Assembly: GCA_964521575.1 (NCBI GenBank)
Contig: CAZFSR010000012.1
Coordinates: 1-56,994, forward strand
DNA length: 56,994 bases
Source: 79-D21 sp964521575
GTDB lineage: Bacteria > Synergistota > Synergistia > Synergistales > 79-D21
Reading direction: 5' to 3'
Numbering within the stretch: the first letter of the stretch is position 1; each line of letters opens with the position of its first letter. A program made the position numbers and the translations under genes. This document shows positions 1 to 7,785 of this stretch, piece after piece. The notes under the pieces were generated by a model, which searched no databases, was not told where the DNA came from, and saw nothing but the letters and a program-made list of their open reading frames with translations.

Positions 1-21
1 CAGGATCAAACTCTCCATGGC
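1..21 (-). rRNA. rrs: 16S ribosomal RNA, 5' end only (partial)
   Basis: The first bases, read on the minus strand, give AGAGTTTGATCCTG (positions 14 to 1), the universal 5' start of bacterial 16S rRNA. The rest lies beyond the left edge. The mature 5' end is placed about seven bases upstream by analogy with E. coli, so the right boundary is approximate. A good promoter lies upstream at 115-143. Confidence 0.93.
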
Positions 22-114
22 TTTCCTTACCAAACTCGCTGCTCTCTCTTCCCTTTCGCTTGTCAAGGTGCTGATGGAGCTCTTTCCGCACCGCCGTCAG
101 GCGACGCGACGGGT

Positions 115-143
115 ATCATAGCCAAGTTCCGTCACGAAGTCAA
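115..143 (-). promoter_or_regulatory. rRNA operon promoter
   Basis: On the minus strand TTGACT (143-138) and TATGAT (120-115) are separated by exactly 17 bases, a near-consensus sigma70-type promoter. It reads toward the 16S gene with a leader of roughly 90 bases. It sits between the rRNA operon and the divergent HAD phosphatase gene. Confidence 0.8.
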
Positions 144-206
144 GCCCTGTTTCCGTAAATTTTCGGGCAGGGATAAAATGAGCGGTAGAAAAGGAGTGTG
201 TACGGG

Positions 207-842
207 ATGCTCAGAGCCTCTCCCAATTCGTTGCTGCTCCTGGACCTGGACGGCACCCTGACCTCCGTCCCGAGCCCCTGGCGCTATGTCTATGAGAGGC
301 TGGGAATCTGGGACTCGGTGGGTGAAAAGATCTTCTCAAGGTACATTGCTGGGGAGATTGATTATACCTCCTTTTGCAGGCTCGACGTTGATGCCTGGGA
401 AGAGGCAGGGGCCAGCCTCGAAACCGTTGAGGGGATTCTCGACGAAATCACTTTCCCCACCGAGTCATTGGCCTTCCTCGAAACGGTCCTGGAAGCGGGT
501 TTTTCAACGGCAATCCTTTCAACCGGCTTCGAAAGGGTGGCCCGTAATCTGGCAGGAAAGGTCGGGATACCCTTTTCCAGGGGTTTTCGCCCGGTCATCA
601 ACGGGATCAGGATCATGGAAGGACGCCTGGAACCGGTTCTTCGCGTTCATGAAGGAAACACCCCGAGGGGAAAGGGATCCTGGGCAAGGCACCTGGTCCG
701 GCTGTCTGGAGCCTCTTTGGACCGAACCTTCGCGGTGGGCGACGGCATCTCGGATACACTCATGTTCGCCTACGTAGGGAAGGGATTCAGGGTGAAAGGA
801 CCACAGGGGCTTCCCAAAATTCTTGAATCCATCCTCCGCTGA
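207..842 (+). CDS. HAD-superfamily phosphatase, phosphoserine-phosphatase-like
   Basis: A 211-residue soluble hydrolase of the haloacid dehalogenase superfamily. Motif I DLDGT (residues 13-17) holds the nucleophile and acid/base aspartates. Motif II is the serine of ILSTG, motif III a lysine in PRGKG, and motif IV GDGISD binds Mg2+. Size and layout fit the phosphoserine phosphatase-like (class IB) group, but the substrate cannot be read from the sequence. ATG 207 is chosen because AAGGAG (191-196) is ten bases upstream; the in-frame GTG at 198 is too close. It is divergent from the 16S gene and followed by the CoA-disulfide reductase gene. Confidence 0.85.
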   Translation: MLRASPNSLLLLDLDGTLTSVPSPWRYVYERLGIWDSVGEKIFSRYIAGEIDYTSFCRLDVDAWEEAGASLETVEGILDEITFPTESLAFLETVLEAGFSTAILSTGFERVARNLAGKVGIPFSRGFRPVINGIRIMEGRLEPVLRVHEGNTPRGKGSWARHLVRLSGASLDRTFAVGDGISDTLMFAYVGKGFRVKGPQGLPKILESILR

Positions 843-918
843 GCCGCGCCCTGCTTGCCTTATACCAAGAATGGTATCTATAATAAGTAGAAAATACCGG
901 TCGGGGGGAATGTATTCG

Positions 919-2610
919 ATGGGAAAGAAAGTATTGATCGTCGGGGGTGTCGCATGCGGAGGGAAGGTGGCCGCGAGATTGAGAAGGCTGGATCATGAAG
1001 CTGAAATCACGGTCCTGGAGAAAGGAGAGTTCCTGAGCTACGCCGGGTGCGGACTGCCCTTCTACGTCCAGGGAATCGTGAAGGAATACCGGGATCTCAT
1101 GAGCACCCCAATCGGGGTCGTACGGGATGCCGCCTTTTTCCGCAAGGTGAAGCACGTCGAAGTCCTTACCCGCCACATGGCTACGAAGATAGACCGTGCA
1201 GGCCGCAAGGTACTCGCGCTTGACCTTGCCACCGGCCAAGAGAAAGAATTCCCCTATGACGAGCTTGTGCTTGCCACAGGCGGCAGCCCCATCCGGCCCA
1301 AACTGCCGGGTGTCGACCTGAACCATGTCTACACGCTCTGGACGATGGACGATGCCCTCGCAATGAGAGGCGCCCTCGATGCCGGAAAGATCCGCAAGGC
1401 CGTCATCATCGGGGGCGGGCTTGTCGGCTTGGAAGTCGTTGAAGCCCTTCACTCGAGGGGGATAGAGGTTTCGGTGGTCGAAGCCATGGACCGGCCGCTC
1501 CCGGCCTTGTTCGATCAGGAATTTTCAGGGCGTGTCCTCAAGGTTCTTGCAAAGAAGGGCGTAAATTTTTACTCCGGGGAAAAAGTAACGGAGATCCTGG
1601 CCGATTGCTGCGATGTGGCCGGGGTTCGCACGGACACCCGCGACATTGCCTGCGACATGGTCCTCCTGGCGATCGGGGTCAGGCCCAACACGATCCTCGC
1701 TTCGGAAGCCGGCCTCCAGATCGGGCCTACGGGCGGCATTGCCGTCAACCGATCGATGCAGACATGCGACCCCCATATCTACGCCGGGGGTGATTGCGTG
1801 GAGACCTTCCACCTGCTGACCGGAAAGGCCGTCCGGCAACCAATGGGATCGACCGCTAACCGGCAGGGCCGAGTGATCGCCGATGCCATTGCAGGAAGAA
1901 AGGCGGAGTTCAAGGGAGTCCTGGGGACCGCCATCCTGCGGCTTTTCGAATTCACTGCCGGGAGAACGGGCTTAACCGCCGAAGCAGCCAGGGAATCTGG
2001 TTTCGACCCTGTTGCCGTTTCGATCATGAATTCTGACAAGCCCCACTTCATGCCGGGCTCCGCTCCCGTGATCCTGAAAATCGTGGCGGACAGAAAGACC
2101 GGAAGAATCCTTGGCGCACAGGGTTTTGGAGCGGGCGACGTGTCCAAGAGGCTTGACACCCTCGTGGCAGCAATTACGGGAGGCATGACGATCGAAGATC
2201 TTGCCGACGCGGACCTGGCTTATGCCCCGCCCTTTTCGACTGCCCTCGACCCGCTTACACACGCGGCGAATGCGTTGAAGAACAAGTCCGAAGGGTTGAT
2301 GAAAACCTACAGCCCCGCGGAATTGGCCGAGAAAGCCCGGCGAGGGGAGGAATTCATCCTGCTCGATGTCCGCTCCCCCGAGGAAACGCAGAGGGACGGG
2401 AGACTACCCTTTGAAAACATTACATACATCCCCCTTGGAGCCCTCTGGGAAAAGGGGGAAAGCCTGCCCAAAGACAAGGAGATCGTCACCTTCTGCAAGA
2501 TTTCCGTTCGAGGCTGGGACGCCCTGAGCATCTTGAGATCTCACGGGCTTGAAAACATTGCCCTTCTCGAGACGGGCGTGGCGGGGTGGCCCTTCCAACT
2601 GGAAGCGTGA
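919..2610 (+). CDS. FAD-dependent CoA-disulfide reductase fused to rhodanese
   Basis: A 563-residue pyridine nucleotide-disulfide oxidoreductase. An N-terminal FAD-binding Rossmann fold (IVGGVACGG) is followed by the single redox cysteine C44 in SYAGCGLP, typical of CoA-disulfide reductase and NADH oxidase/persulfide reductase. An NAD(P)-binding motif follows (IIGGGLVGLE). The last 100 or so residues are a rhodanese domain with LLDVRSPEE and an active-site loop starting CKISVRG. CoADR-rhodanese fusions reduce CoA disulfide, CoA persulfide or polysulfide. ATG 919 is preferred over ATG 910 because GGGGGGAA (903-910) is eight bases upstream. A strong terminator follows. Likely role: thiol/persulfide redox balance; the exact substrate is inferred. 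Confidence 0.9.
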   Translation: MGKKVLIVGGVACGGKVAARLRRLDHEAEITVLEKGEFLSYAGCGLPFYVQGIVKEYRDLMSTPIGVVRDAAFFRKVKHVEVLTRHMATKIDRAGRKVLALDLATGQEKEFPYDELVLATGGSPIRPKLPGVDLNHVYTLWTMDDALAMRGALDAGKIRKAVIIGGGLVGLEVVEALHSRGIEVSVVEAMDRPLPALFDQEFSGRVLKVLAKKGVNFYSGEKVTEILADCCDVAGVRTDTRDIACDMVLLAIGVRPNTILASEAGLQIGPTGGIAVNRSMQTCDPHIYAGGDCVETFHLLTGKAVRQPMGSTANRQGRVIADAIAGRKAEFKGVLGTAILRLFEFTAGRTGLTAEAARESGFDPVAVSIMNSDKPHFMPGSAPVILKIVADRKTGRILGAQGFGAGDVSKRLDTLVAAITGGMTIEDLADADLAYAPPFSTALDPLTHAANALKNKSEGLMKTYSPAELAEKARRGEEFILLDVRSPEETQRDGRLPFENITYIPLGALWEKGESLPKDKEIVTFCKISVRGWDALSILRSHGLENIALLETGVAGWPFQLEA

Positions 2611-2625
2611 TCGGTTAAAGTGAAG

Positions 2626-2654
2626 GCGGCCCGGGTTTTACCCGGGCCGCTTTT
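2626..2654 (+). terminator. Rho-independent terminator
   Basis: A perfect 10-bp G/C stem (GCGGCCCGGG at 2626-2635 and its complement at 2641-2650) with loop TTTTA is followed by TTTT. It ends the CoA-disulfide reductase transcript just before the acyltransferase gene. Confidence 0.85.
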
Positions 2655-2680
2655 CGCGCAAGGAGGGAAAAACCCGCAAG

Positions 2681-3550
2681 ATGGGCTGGAAAAAAACGGT
2701 CATTAACGCCATTGCCCGATTCTCGGCGCCGGGCTGGAGGGCGAAAGCACTCGCGGGATTCCTGAAATTCGCGCTATCCAGCACGCGCCCCAGGCAACGC
2801 GAAGCCTTGGCAAACCTGGCCCTCGCCTACCCGGGATCCGATGAAGCCTTCCGCGAAAAGATACTTCGCGAAGTTTACGGTCACCTCGCATGGATGACGG
2901 CCGAATACCTTGCCCTCCAGAGAGATCCCCCCCAAAGCCTTTCCTGGGTTCACCGGGTTACCGGCGAGGAATTCCTGAGCGAGGCCCTCGAAAAGGGGAA
3001 GGGAGCGATCATCCTTACCGGTCACCTGGGGAACTGGGAACTCCTCGCGGCCTGGCTTTGCCAGCGCGGGTATCCCCTTACGGCGATCGTAAGGGATCCT
3101 GACGATGACGATTACCGTCAAACCATCCTGGATTTCCGGACCCGTGTGGGCCTGAAAACCTTACCGAAAACCGCCAACATGAAAGCGGCGGTAGACCTTC
3201 TTCGCAAGGGAGGCTTCCTGGGCATTCTTTCCGACCAGCTAGCCGGGTGCAACGAGGGACTGCCCGTTCCCTTCATGGGGCACTCCGCCTATACCTTCGC
3301 GGGGGCCGCTTCCCTCGGGATCCTCGCCGGTTGTCCTATCCTGCCGGTTTTTTCCTTCCGAGAGGCCCCTTTCCATCACAGGGTCGAGATCGACGCGCCA
3401 ATTCCATTCCCTGAAGGGAAAGACCGGAAGGAACGCGTCCTGGAGCTGACCCGCCGCTGCAACCAGGCCATCGAAAACGCGATCCGCCGGGCCCCCGGCC
3501 AATGGCTCTGGCTGCACCGGCGTTGGGGAAGGAATTTACCCCTTTCCTAG
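2681..3550 (+). CDS. Lysophospholipid/lipid A acyltransferase (LpxL/HtrB family)
   Basis: A 289-residue inner-membrane acyltransferase of the lipid A biosynthesis LpxL/LpxM type, which adds secondary acyl chains to Kdo-lipid A. The catalytic HX4E motif is GHLGNWE (about residue 112), and the family end signature APGQWLWLHRRW is present. A paralogue lies at 44211-45089 with AHIGNWE. The start ATG has AGGAGGG upstream at a rather long 13 bases. It lies alone after the terminator at 2626-2654 and converges on the tautomerase gene, nearly touching it. The family is good evidence that the organism has an outer membrane. Confidence 0.88.
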   Translation: MGWKKTVINAIARFSAPGWRAKALAGFLKFALSSTRPRQREALANLALAYPGSDEAFREKILREVYGHLAWMTAEYLALQRDPPQSLSWVHRVTGEEFLSEALEKGKGAIILTGHLGNWELLAAWLCQRGYPLTAIVRDPDDDDYRQTILDFRTRVGLKTLPKTANMKAAVDLLRKGGFLGILSDQLAGCNEGLPVPFMGHSAYTFAGAASLGILAGCPILPVFSFREAPFHHRVEIDAPIPFPEGKDRKERVLELTRRCNQAIENAIRRAPGQWLWLHRRWGRNLPLS

Positions 3551-3735
3551 TCCCTGTCGCAAACCAGTTTTCCCGCGATGGCGTAAGCCTCGTTCGGCAT
3601 CTCCGACAGGATGATCCTGACCTGCTCGGGACGAGTCCCCAGGGAGCGGCAAACCGCTTCCGTCATCTGCCCGACGAGATTCCTTTTCTGTTCAACCGTT
3701 CTGCCCTCCAGCAGATGAACCTCGATTATCGGCAT
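3547..3735 (-). CDS. 4-oxalocrotonate tautomerase family enzyme
   Basis: A 62-codon protein with the full catalytic layout of the 4-oxalocrotonate tautomerase family. After removal of the start Met, Pro1 is the catalytic base. Arg11 and Arg39 sit at the canonical numbers, and Tyr50 stands where Phe50 is in the Pseudomonas enzyme. Members tautomerise enols or have side activities such as dehalogenation, so the physiological substrate is unknown. A GGGAGGGA Shine-Dalgarno precedes the ATG. It overlaps the 3' end of the convergent acyltransferase gene by four bases and is divergent from the unknown gene at 3855. Confidence 0.88.
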   Translation of the reverse strand: MPIIEVHLLEGRTVEQKRNLVGQMTEAVCRSLGTRPEQVRIILSEMPNEAYAIAGKLVCDRD

Positions 3736-3795
3736 TTCATTCCCTCCCTCCCGCTCAAGCGCTATTTCCTTAATCCTACACGATACGTCGCGCTT

Positions 3796-3823
3796 TTGCC
3801 GATATTGATGTTATATTTATAAC
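3796..3823 (+). promoter_or_regulatory. Promoter with palindromic -10 region
   Basis: TTGCCG (3796-3801) and TATAAC (3818-3823) are 16 bases apart, reading toward the gene at 3855. The -10 region is inside the perfect palindrome GTTATA-TT-TATAAC (3810-3823). It may therefore also serve the divergent tautomerase gene or hold a regulator site. Confidence 0.5.
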
Positions 3824-3854
3824 GTGGTAAATTGGTAGTTCGGAGGTGAGAGCC

Positions 3855-4778
3855 ATGCTGTTTGAACTTCTCTCGAACGGAGAAATCGTGTCTCTTCCCG
3901 GTATTCACCTGCCGACCGGGCTCCCCTCCTTGTCAGAAGGCGATGTCGTCCTTCTTCTGCCTTTCAGGCGTGCCCTGGTTGGAAGAAGCCTTTTCGGGTC
4001 CTTCGAAAAGTGGCAGTGGGGCAAAATCGGCCAGCCCGACTGGGAAGAGATCTCCCTCTACGATGGCCGTCCAGCCGCCATCCCAATTCCGGGTTTCGGT
4101 GAAATCATCCTTTCCGGCGAGGCCGTTACCGCCTTGCGGTCTGCGCTGGCCAGCCGAATGGAACCGCCGGGGGATGCGGTTTCGTCCCTCGTCGTCCTCG
4201 AGGAATCCCTGAAGGCTCTTCCCTCCTGGCGGGAAGAACTTGGCATCTCCGACAGGCGGCTTTCGGAAGCCCTTTCCGCTTCTTCGACGCTGCGGACAGC
4301 TTTTTGGGGCATCCGTTTCGCCCTTCTCTGGGGAGGCCGCGAAATGCTCCAGCGCATCCGGACTTGGCTACGGCTCTGCCCCTCGGCATTCGAGGACAGG
4401 GGGAACTCCCCGAAACAGTGGTTTTCGCTAGGCGGGGCCTTCGACCCCAACGTGTTCCCAGAGTTGGAAACCTTGGGGTATAGCGGGCATTCGCTCCGCC
4501 GCCTCGACCTGGAGGAGTCCAACCCCGCGGTGATCCGTGGGCCTGAGGGAATCCTCCTGCAGATCTGGCTCGAGTCCTCGGACCCGCGGTCTGGACTTTC
4601 GGAGCTTTCGATCCGGAGCTGGATTGCCATCCCAACTGTCACATGGGAAGAATTGCGAAGTCGGCGCAACCTCTCCCTGAGGGAAATTGGGCTCGCGTGC
4701 TGGGGATTCCTGGACGCGGTCGAGGGAGAGAAGGTCTTGTCCGCCTGGAACCGGGCTGCGCACCAGAAGCAGTCTTGA
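3855..4778 (+). CDS. Protein of unknown function, 307 residues
   Basis: Not recognised. The product is 307 residues, with no signal peptide and no clear membrane segment. It is rich in Trp, Leu and Ser. Its start MLFELLSNGEIVSLPG and a run of short hydrophobic/Gly-Pro patches suggest a beta-rich N-terminal half and a helical middle (about residues 90-175). ATG 3855 is chosen because GGAGG (3842-3846) lies eight bases upstream; the in-frame GTG at 3846 would overlap it. It is monocistronic: its own promoter lies in front and a bidirectional terminator behind. GC and codon use resemble its neighbours, so there is no sign of recent transfer. Probably restricted to this organism's relatives. Confidence 0.75.
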   Translation: MLFELLSNGEIVSLPGIHLPTGLPSLSEGDVVLLLPFRRALVGRSLFGSFEKWQWGKIGQPDWEEISLYDGRPAAIPIPGFGEIILSGEAVTALRSALASRMEPPGDAVSSLVVLEESLKALPSWREELGISDRRLSEALSASSTLRTAFWGIRFALLWGGREMLQRIRTWLRLCPSAFEDRGNSPKQWFSLGGAFDPNVFPELETLGYSGHSLRRLDLEESNPAVIRGPEGILLQIWLESSDPRSGLSELSIRSWIAIPTVTWEELRSRRNLSLREIGLACWGFLDAVEGEKVLSAWNRAAHQKQS

Positions 4779-4786
4779 AATCCCGT

Positions 4787-4838
4787 GCAGGAAAAATGGC
4801 CGGAGGGGGTTTCCACCCCCTCCGGCCATTTTCCTGCG
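4787..4838. terminator. Bidirectional terminator
   Basis: A long near-perfect inverted repeat lies between convergent genes. A 15-bp G/C core (4796-4810 pairing with 4815-4829, loop TTCC) is extended by GCAGGAAA/TTTCCTGC arms with a single bulged A. It has a T tract on either strand, ending both the 3855 gene and tyrS. Confidence 0.88.
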
Positions 4839-4839
4839 T

Positions 4840-6120
4840 TTACCTGGCCCAGGCCAAGTGAAACCTCTTCTTCCCGAGCCTGAGGAAAATGGCTCTCCCC
4901 GCAAGGCAATCCTCATCCGAGACGGGCGTAAGGGGGTCCGTCACTTTCGTTCCGTTGAGGAGGACTCCTCCTCCCTGCACGAGTCTTCGGGCCTCTCCCT
5001 TGCTGGTGCAGGCTCCGGATTCAACCAGGATGTCGGCGAGCGGCAGGGGAAGGGTACGCCCGAGTTCTCCGGACGGAACTTCCTTCGAGAGGATGGCGAC
5101 CATCTCCTCGTCAAGATCTGCAGGCTCGAATTTCTCGCCGAAGAGGATCTCGCTCGCCCGCCGGGCTCCAATTGCCGCATGCTCTCCATGGACATTGCGG
5201 GTAACCTCGAAGGCCAGCACTTTTTGGGCTTCCCTCTGATCGGGATGCGCCTCGTGCGACTTGACCAGCGCCTCGACTTCTCCGTTAGGCAGGAAAGTGA
5301 AAAGCCTAAGGAGCCTGCCGACCATGGCATCCTCCGTATTGATCCAGAACTGGTAGAAGCGGTAGGGGGAGGTGAGATCGGGGGAAAGCCAGACGGCCCC
5401 TTCCTCGGTTTTCCCAAACTTGGTCCCGGAAGAAGTCAAAAGCAGCGGATAGGTCAGGCAGAAGGCCTGTTTGCCCGTTTTCTTGCGAATCAGTTCCACC
5501 CCGGCCAGGATGTTGCCCTGCTGGTCGTTTCCGCCCATCTGGAGAAGGCAGTCGTGGTGCTCGCAAAGATGGTAGAAATCGTAAGCCTGCAGGAGCATGT
5601 AGGTGAACTCAGTGAATGAAATCGACTTGTCGGGATCTTCCAGCCGGCTTTTGACATATTCACGGGCAATCATGGTGTTTATCGAAAAATGCTTCCCCGT
5701 GTCCCGGAGGAAATCGAGCAGCTTCAACTCTCCCAGCCAATCGTAATTGCTGATCATCAAGGCCGAGTTTTCTCCCGCCTGGAAATCCAGAAAATGCGCC
5801 AGCTGTTCCCGGATGGAGAGCTTGTTCTTTTCGACCTGCTCAAGGGTCAGCAGGTTCCGCTCCTTGCTTTTCCCGGACGGGTCACCGATCAGCCCGGTCC
5901 CCACTCCCAGGATCGCGATGGGACGGTGTCCCAATCTCTGGAGCCAGGCCAGGCCCATGATCGGGATCAGGTGTCCGACATGAAGGCTGGAAGCCGTCGG
6001 GTCGAAACCGACGTAAGCGGTCACCATGCCTTCATCGAAAATTGCCTTCAAATCTTCCGGCGACGAGCAGTATTCAACTATTCCCCGTTCCATGAGGACG
6101 GTAAACGCATTTTCTCTCAT
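4840..6120 (-). CDS. tyrS: Tyrosyl-tRNA synthetase
   Basis: A 426-residue cytoplasmic class I synthetase that charges tRNA-Tyr. The HIGH motif is HVGH (residues 47-50) and the KMSKS-equivalent loop is KFGKT (around residue 235). The tyrosine-recognition region GGNDQQGNI is intact. The C-terminal S4-like RNA-binding domain (LPLADILVESGACTSKGEA...) is present, so the length is normal. A GGGAGG Shine-Dalgarno lies 11 bases before the ATG. Only 39 bases separate it from the anchored protein gene at 6160-7683, so the two are probably co-transcribed. No T-box leader could fit in that gap. The bidirectional terminator at 4787-4838 follows. Confidence 0.97.
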   Translation of the reverse strand: MRENAFTVLMERGIVEYCSSPEDLKAIFDEGMVTAYVGFDPTASSLHVGHLIPIMGLAWLQRLGHRPIAILGVGTGLIGDPSGKSKERNLLTLEQVEKNKLSIREQLAHFLDFQAGENSALMISNYDWLGELKLLDFLRDTGKHFSINTMIAREYVKSRLEDPDKSISFTEFTYMLLQAYDFYHLCEHHDCLLQMGGNDQQGNILAGVELIRKKTGKQAFCLTYPLLLTSSGTKFGKTEEGAVWLSPDLTSPYRFYQFWINTEDAMVGRLLRLFTFLPNGEVEALVKSHEAHPDQREAQKVLAFEVTRNVHGEHAAIGARRASEILFGEKFEPADLDEEMVAILSKEVPSGELGRTLPLPLADILVESGACTSKGEARRLVQGGGVLLNGTKVTDPLTPVSDEDCLAGRAIFLRLGKKRFHLAWAR

Positions 6121-6159
6121 TGGTCGGCAATCCTCCCAGCGGTTGTCTTGGGCCCCATT

Positions 6160-7683
6160 CTAAGGCTGCCCGCTTTGGGGTTCAACCCCGCTCCATGTGA
6201 CATGCCCCGAATCGGGAGTCGGCATCACGGCGGAAAGTCTGCCGAGCCGTCCAGCCACTTCCATCAGCAGTTCCAGGTTCGCCGTTTTCTCCTGGAGCCC
6301 CAGCAGGCGAAACATGGGACTGCCGGGCTCTATCGATTCAAGAGCCCTTGAAAGAACCTCCCCATCGACCCAAAGCCAGGCAAACGCGGGCGTACTGAAT
6401 TCCGCCGAAAGTTCCTGGAGCGTCCGGGGACTGCCGATAGTCGCCGGCTCGATGTAACCGACCACCGCCGTTTCCCTATTGGCGGCGGCCATGACGGTAA
6501 AGGGGAGGGGAATGGCTCCGCCCACCTCGAAACCGCTCACCTCGCGCCCCAATAAACCCGATAGGCCCCAACGCTCGCCGAGCAAAGCCCGGACGAAGGC
6601 CAGGCCTTCCTCCTTTCGCCCCGGGAATTCGACGAGGAATCCGGGCGTCGCCACCCCCATCGCACGGCCGGTTCCACCTACGGAAAAAACGATGGGACCG
6701 CGGAGAAAGCGCCGGACCCTTCCTTCCGGAAGACCGCTCCAGGCTTTCCAGAAACCGCTCTCACCTCCGCCCCCCGTCTCGACATCCTTAGAGAGGCTTT
6801 CTCCTTCGAAGGTTTTCTCGAGCCCCACACCCCCGAGCGCCAAGGCAAGCGGTTCCGGGAAGACGAGTTTCATATCCCATCGCGCGGGGGCCGCCAAGAG
6901 GTCTTTCCCCGCCGAAAGCCCCTTGCCGATCCCCTCTGAAACCCAGGCCCCTTCTCCCCCGTAAGGCGGGACGGCTCGCCAAGCGGCCTCCACCGTCACC
7001 GGCGCAGTCCGGTCTTTTCCCGTACCGCTTGTCCACTGGAACGGCAGCAATTCCGGCCTTCCGGCATCGGTCAGCCGGAAATGCCCCATCCAAGCCGGCT
7101 GGACTCGCCAGGCCGATGACACGGATTCAATCCGCCTGTTTCTGGAAAACCGCATCCGGTCCAGTTCCTCCGGGCTTTCAGCCACAAGGAGCAGCTTGCC
7201 GTCAACACGGAGGAAAAGGACGGTGCCGTCCGGGTGAATGAGCCTCCAAACCCCGCTTTCCGCCCCGGACTTTCCGTCCACGAGGTTTCCTTCGAAAACC
7301 TCCGCCCATCGATCGGGCATCCGCCCGCCGGAAAACCTCTCGATCGTTTCACGGCCCGGCGCAATCGCTGCCCAGAACCGTTGTCCCCCCTCCCCGAAGG
7401 TCAAAAGGAAACTAGAGGGAACCTGCGCGTTGATCTCCATGACCTCTTTCCGGGCGGGATCCACGAGGGCGGCGCCGACAAGGGAAAAGGGCCCCTCGGA
7501 CCTGCCGCTCTCCACCGGGCCCGGCACTCTTTCCACCAGGAGATACGGAACGCCCGCATTCGGTTTCGGCAAGCATGCGGTTACCCGGGATCCCCCTTCC
7601 CTCCCCAGGAACATGGCCCCGATTCCGACCAGCAACGCCGTGAGGAAGATCGCTCCCCAGTAGATAAACGTTTTCTTTCTCAT
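6160..7683 (-). CDS. Membrane-anchored protein of unknown function, 507 residues
   Basis: Not recognised. An N-terminal uncleaved signal anchor (about residues 5-26, TFIYWGAIFLTALLVGIGAM) would leave about 480 residues outside the cytoplasmic membrane. The exported part is rich in Gly, Arg, Trp and Pro. It has repeated short beta-like stretches (for example LPFTVMAAANRETAVVGYIE), resembling large exported bacterial proteins of unknown function. There is no lipobox, since the cysteine at about residue 37 is not in a lipoprotein context. The ATG at 7683 has GGAGG (GAGGAGGCGGGAAG) close upstream. It lies between the beta-CASP nuclease gene and tyrS, all on the same strand. Confidence 0.75.
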   Translation of the reverse strand: MRKKTFIYWGAIFLTALLVGIGAMFLGREGGSRVTACLPKPNAGVPYLLVERVPGPVESGRSEGPFSLVGAALVDPARKEVMEINAQVPSSFLLTFGEGGQRFWAAIAPGRETIERFSGGRMPDRWAEVFEGNLVDGKSGAESGVWRLIHPDGTVLFLRVDGKLLLVAESPEELDRMRFSRNRRIESVSSAWRVQPAWMGHFRLTDAGRPELLPFQWTSGTGKDRTAPVTVEAAWRAVPPYGGEGAWVSEGIGKGLSAGKDLLAAPARWDMKLVFPEPLALALGGVGLEKTFEGESLSKDVETGGGGESGFWKAWSGLPEGRVRRFLRGPIVFSVGGTGRAMGVATPGFLVEFPGRKEEGLAFVRALLGERWGLSGLLGREVSGFEVGGAIPLPFTVMAAANRETAVVGYIEPATIGSPRTLQELSAEFSTPAFAWLWVDGEVLSRALESIEPGSPMFRLLGLQEKTANLELLMEVAGRLGRLSAVMPTPDSGHVTWSGVEPQSGQP

Positions 7684-7785
7684 CTTCCCGCCTCCTCCAG
7701 AGGGCCCGTTCCCCGGGCTAGCCCGAGATCCGGGACCGTCGGTCCGGGATGCGAAAACCGGGTTGAGCTCCCGCGCGAGAGTGCG

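Noticed and set aside
198..206. GTG start for the HAD phosphatase
   Set aside because: It is one base from AAGGAG; ATG 207 has proper spacing.
7720..7765. Repeat around GGGACCGTCGGTCC between the nuclease and anchored-protein genes
   Set aside because: Only five bases pair perfectly and there is no T run, so not called a terminator.
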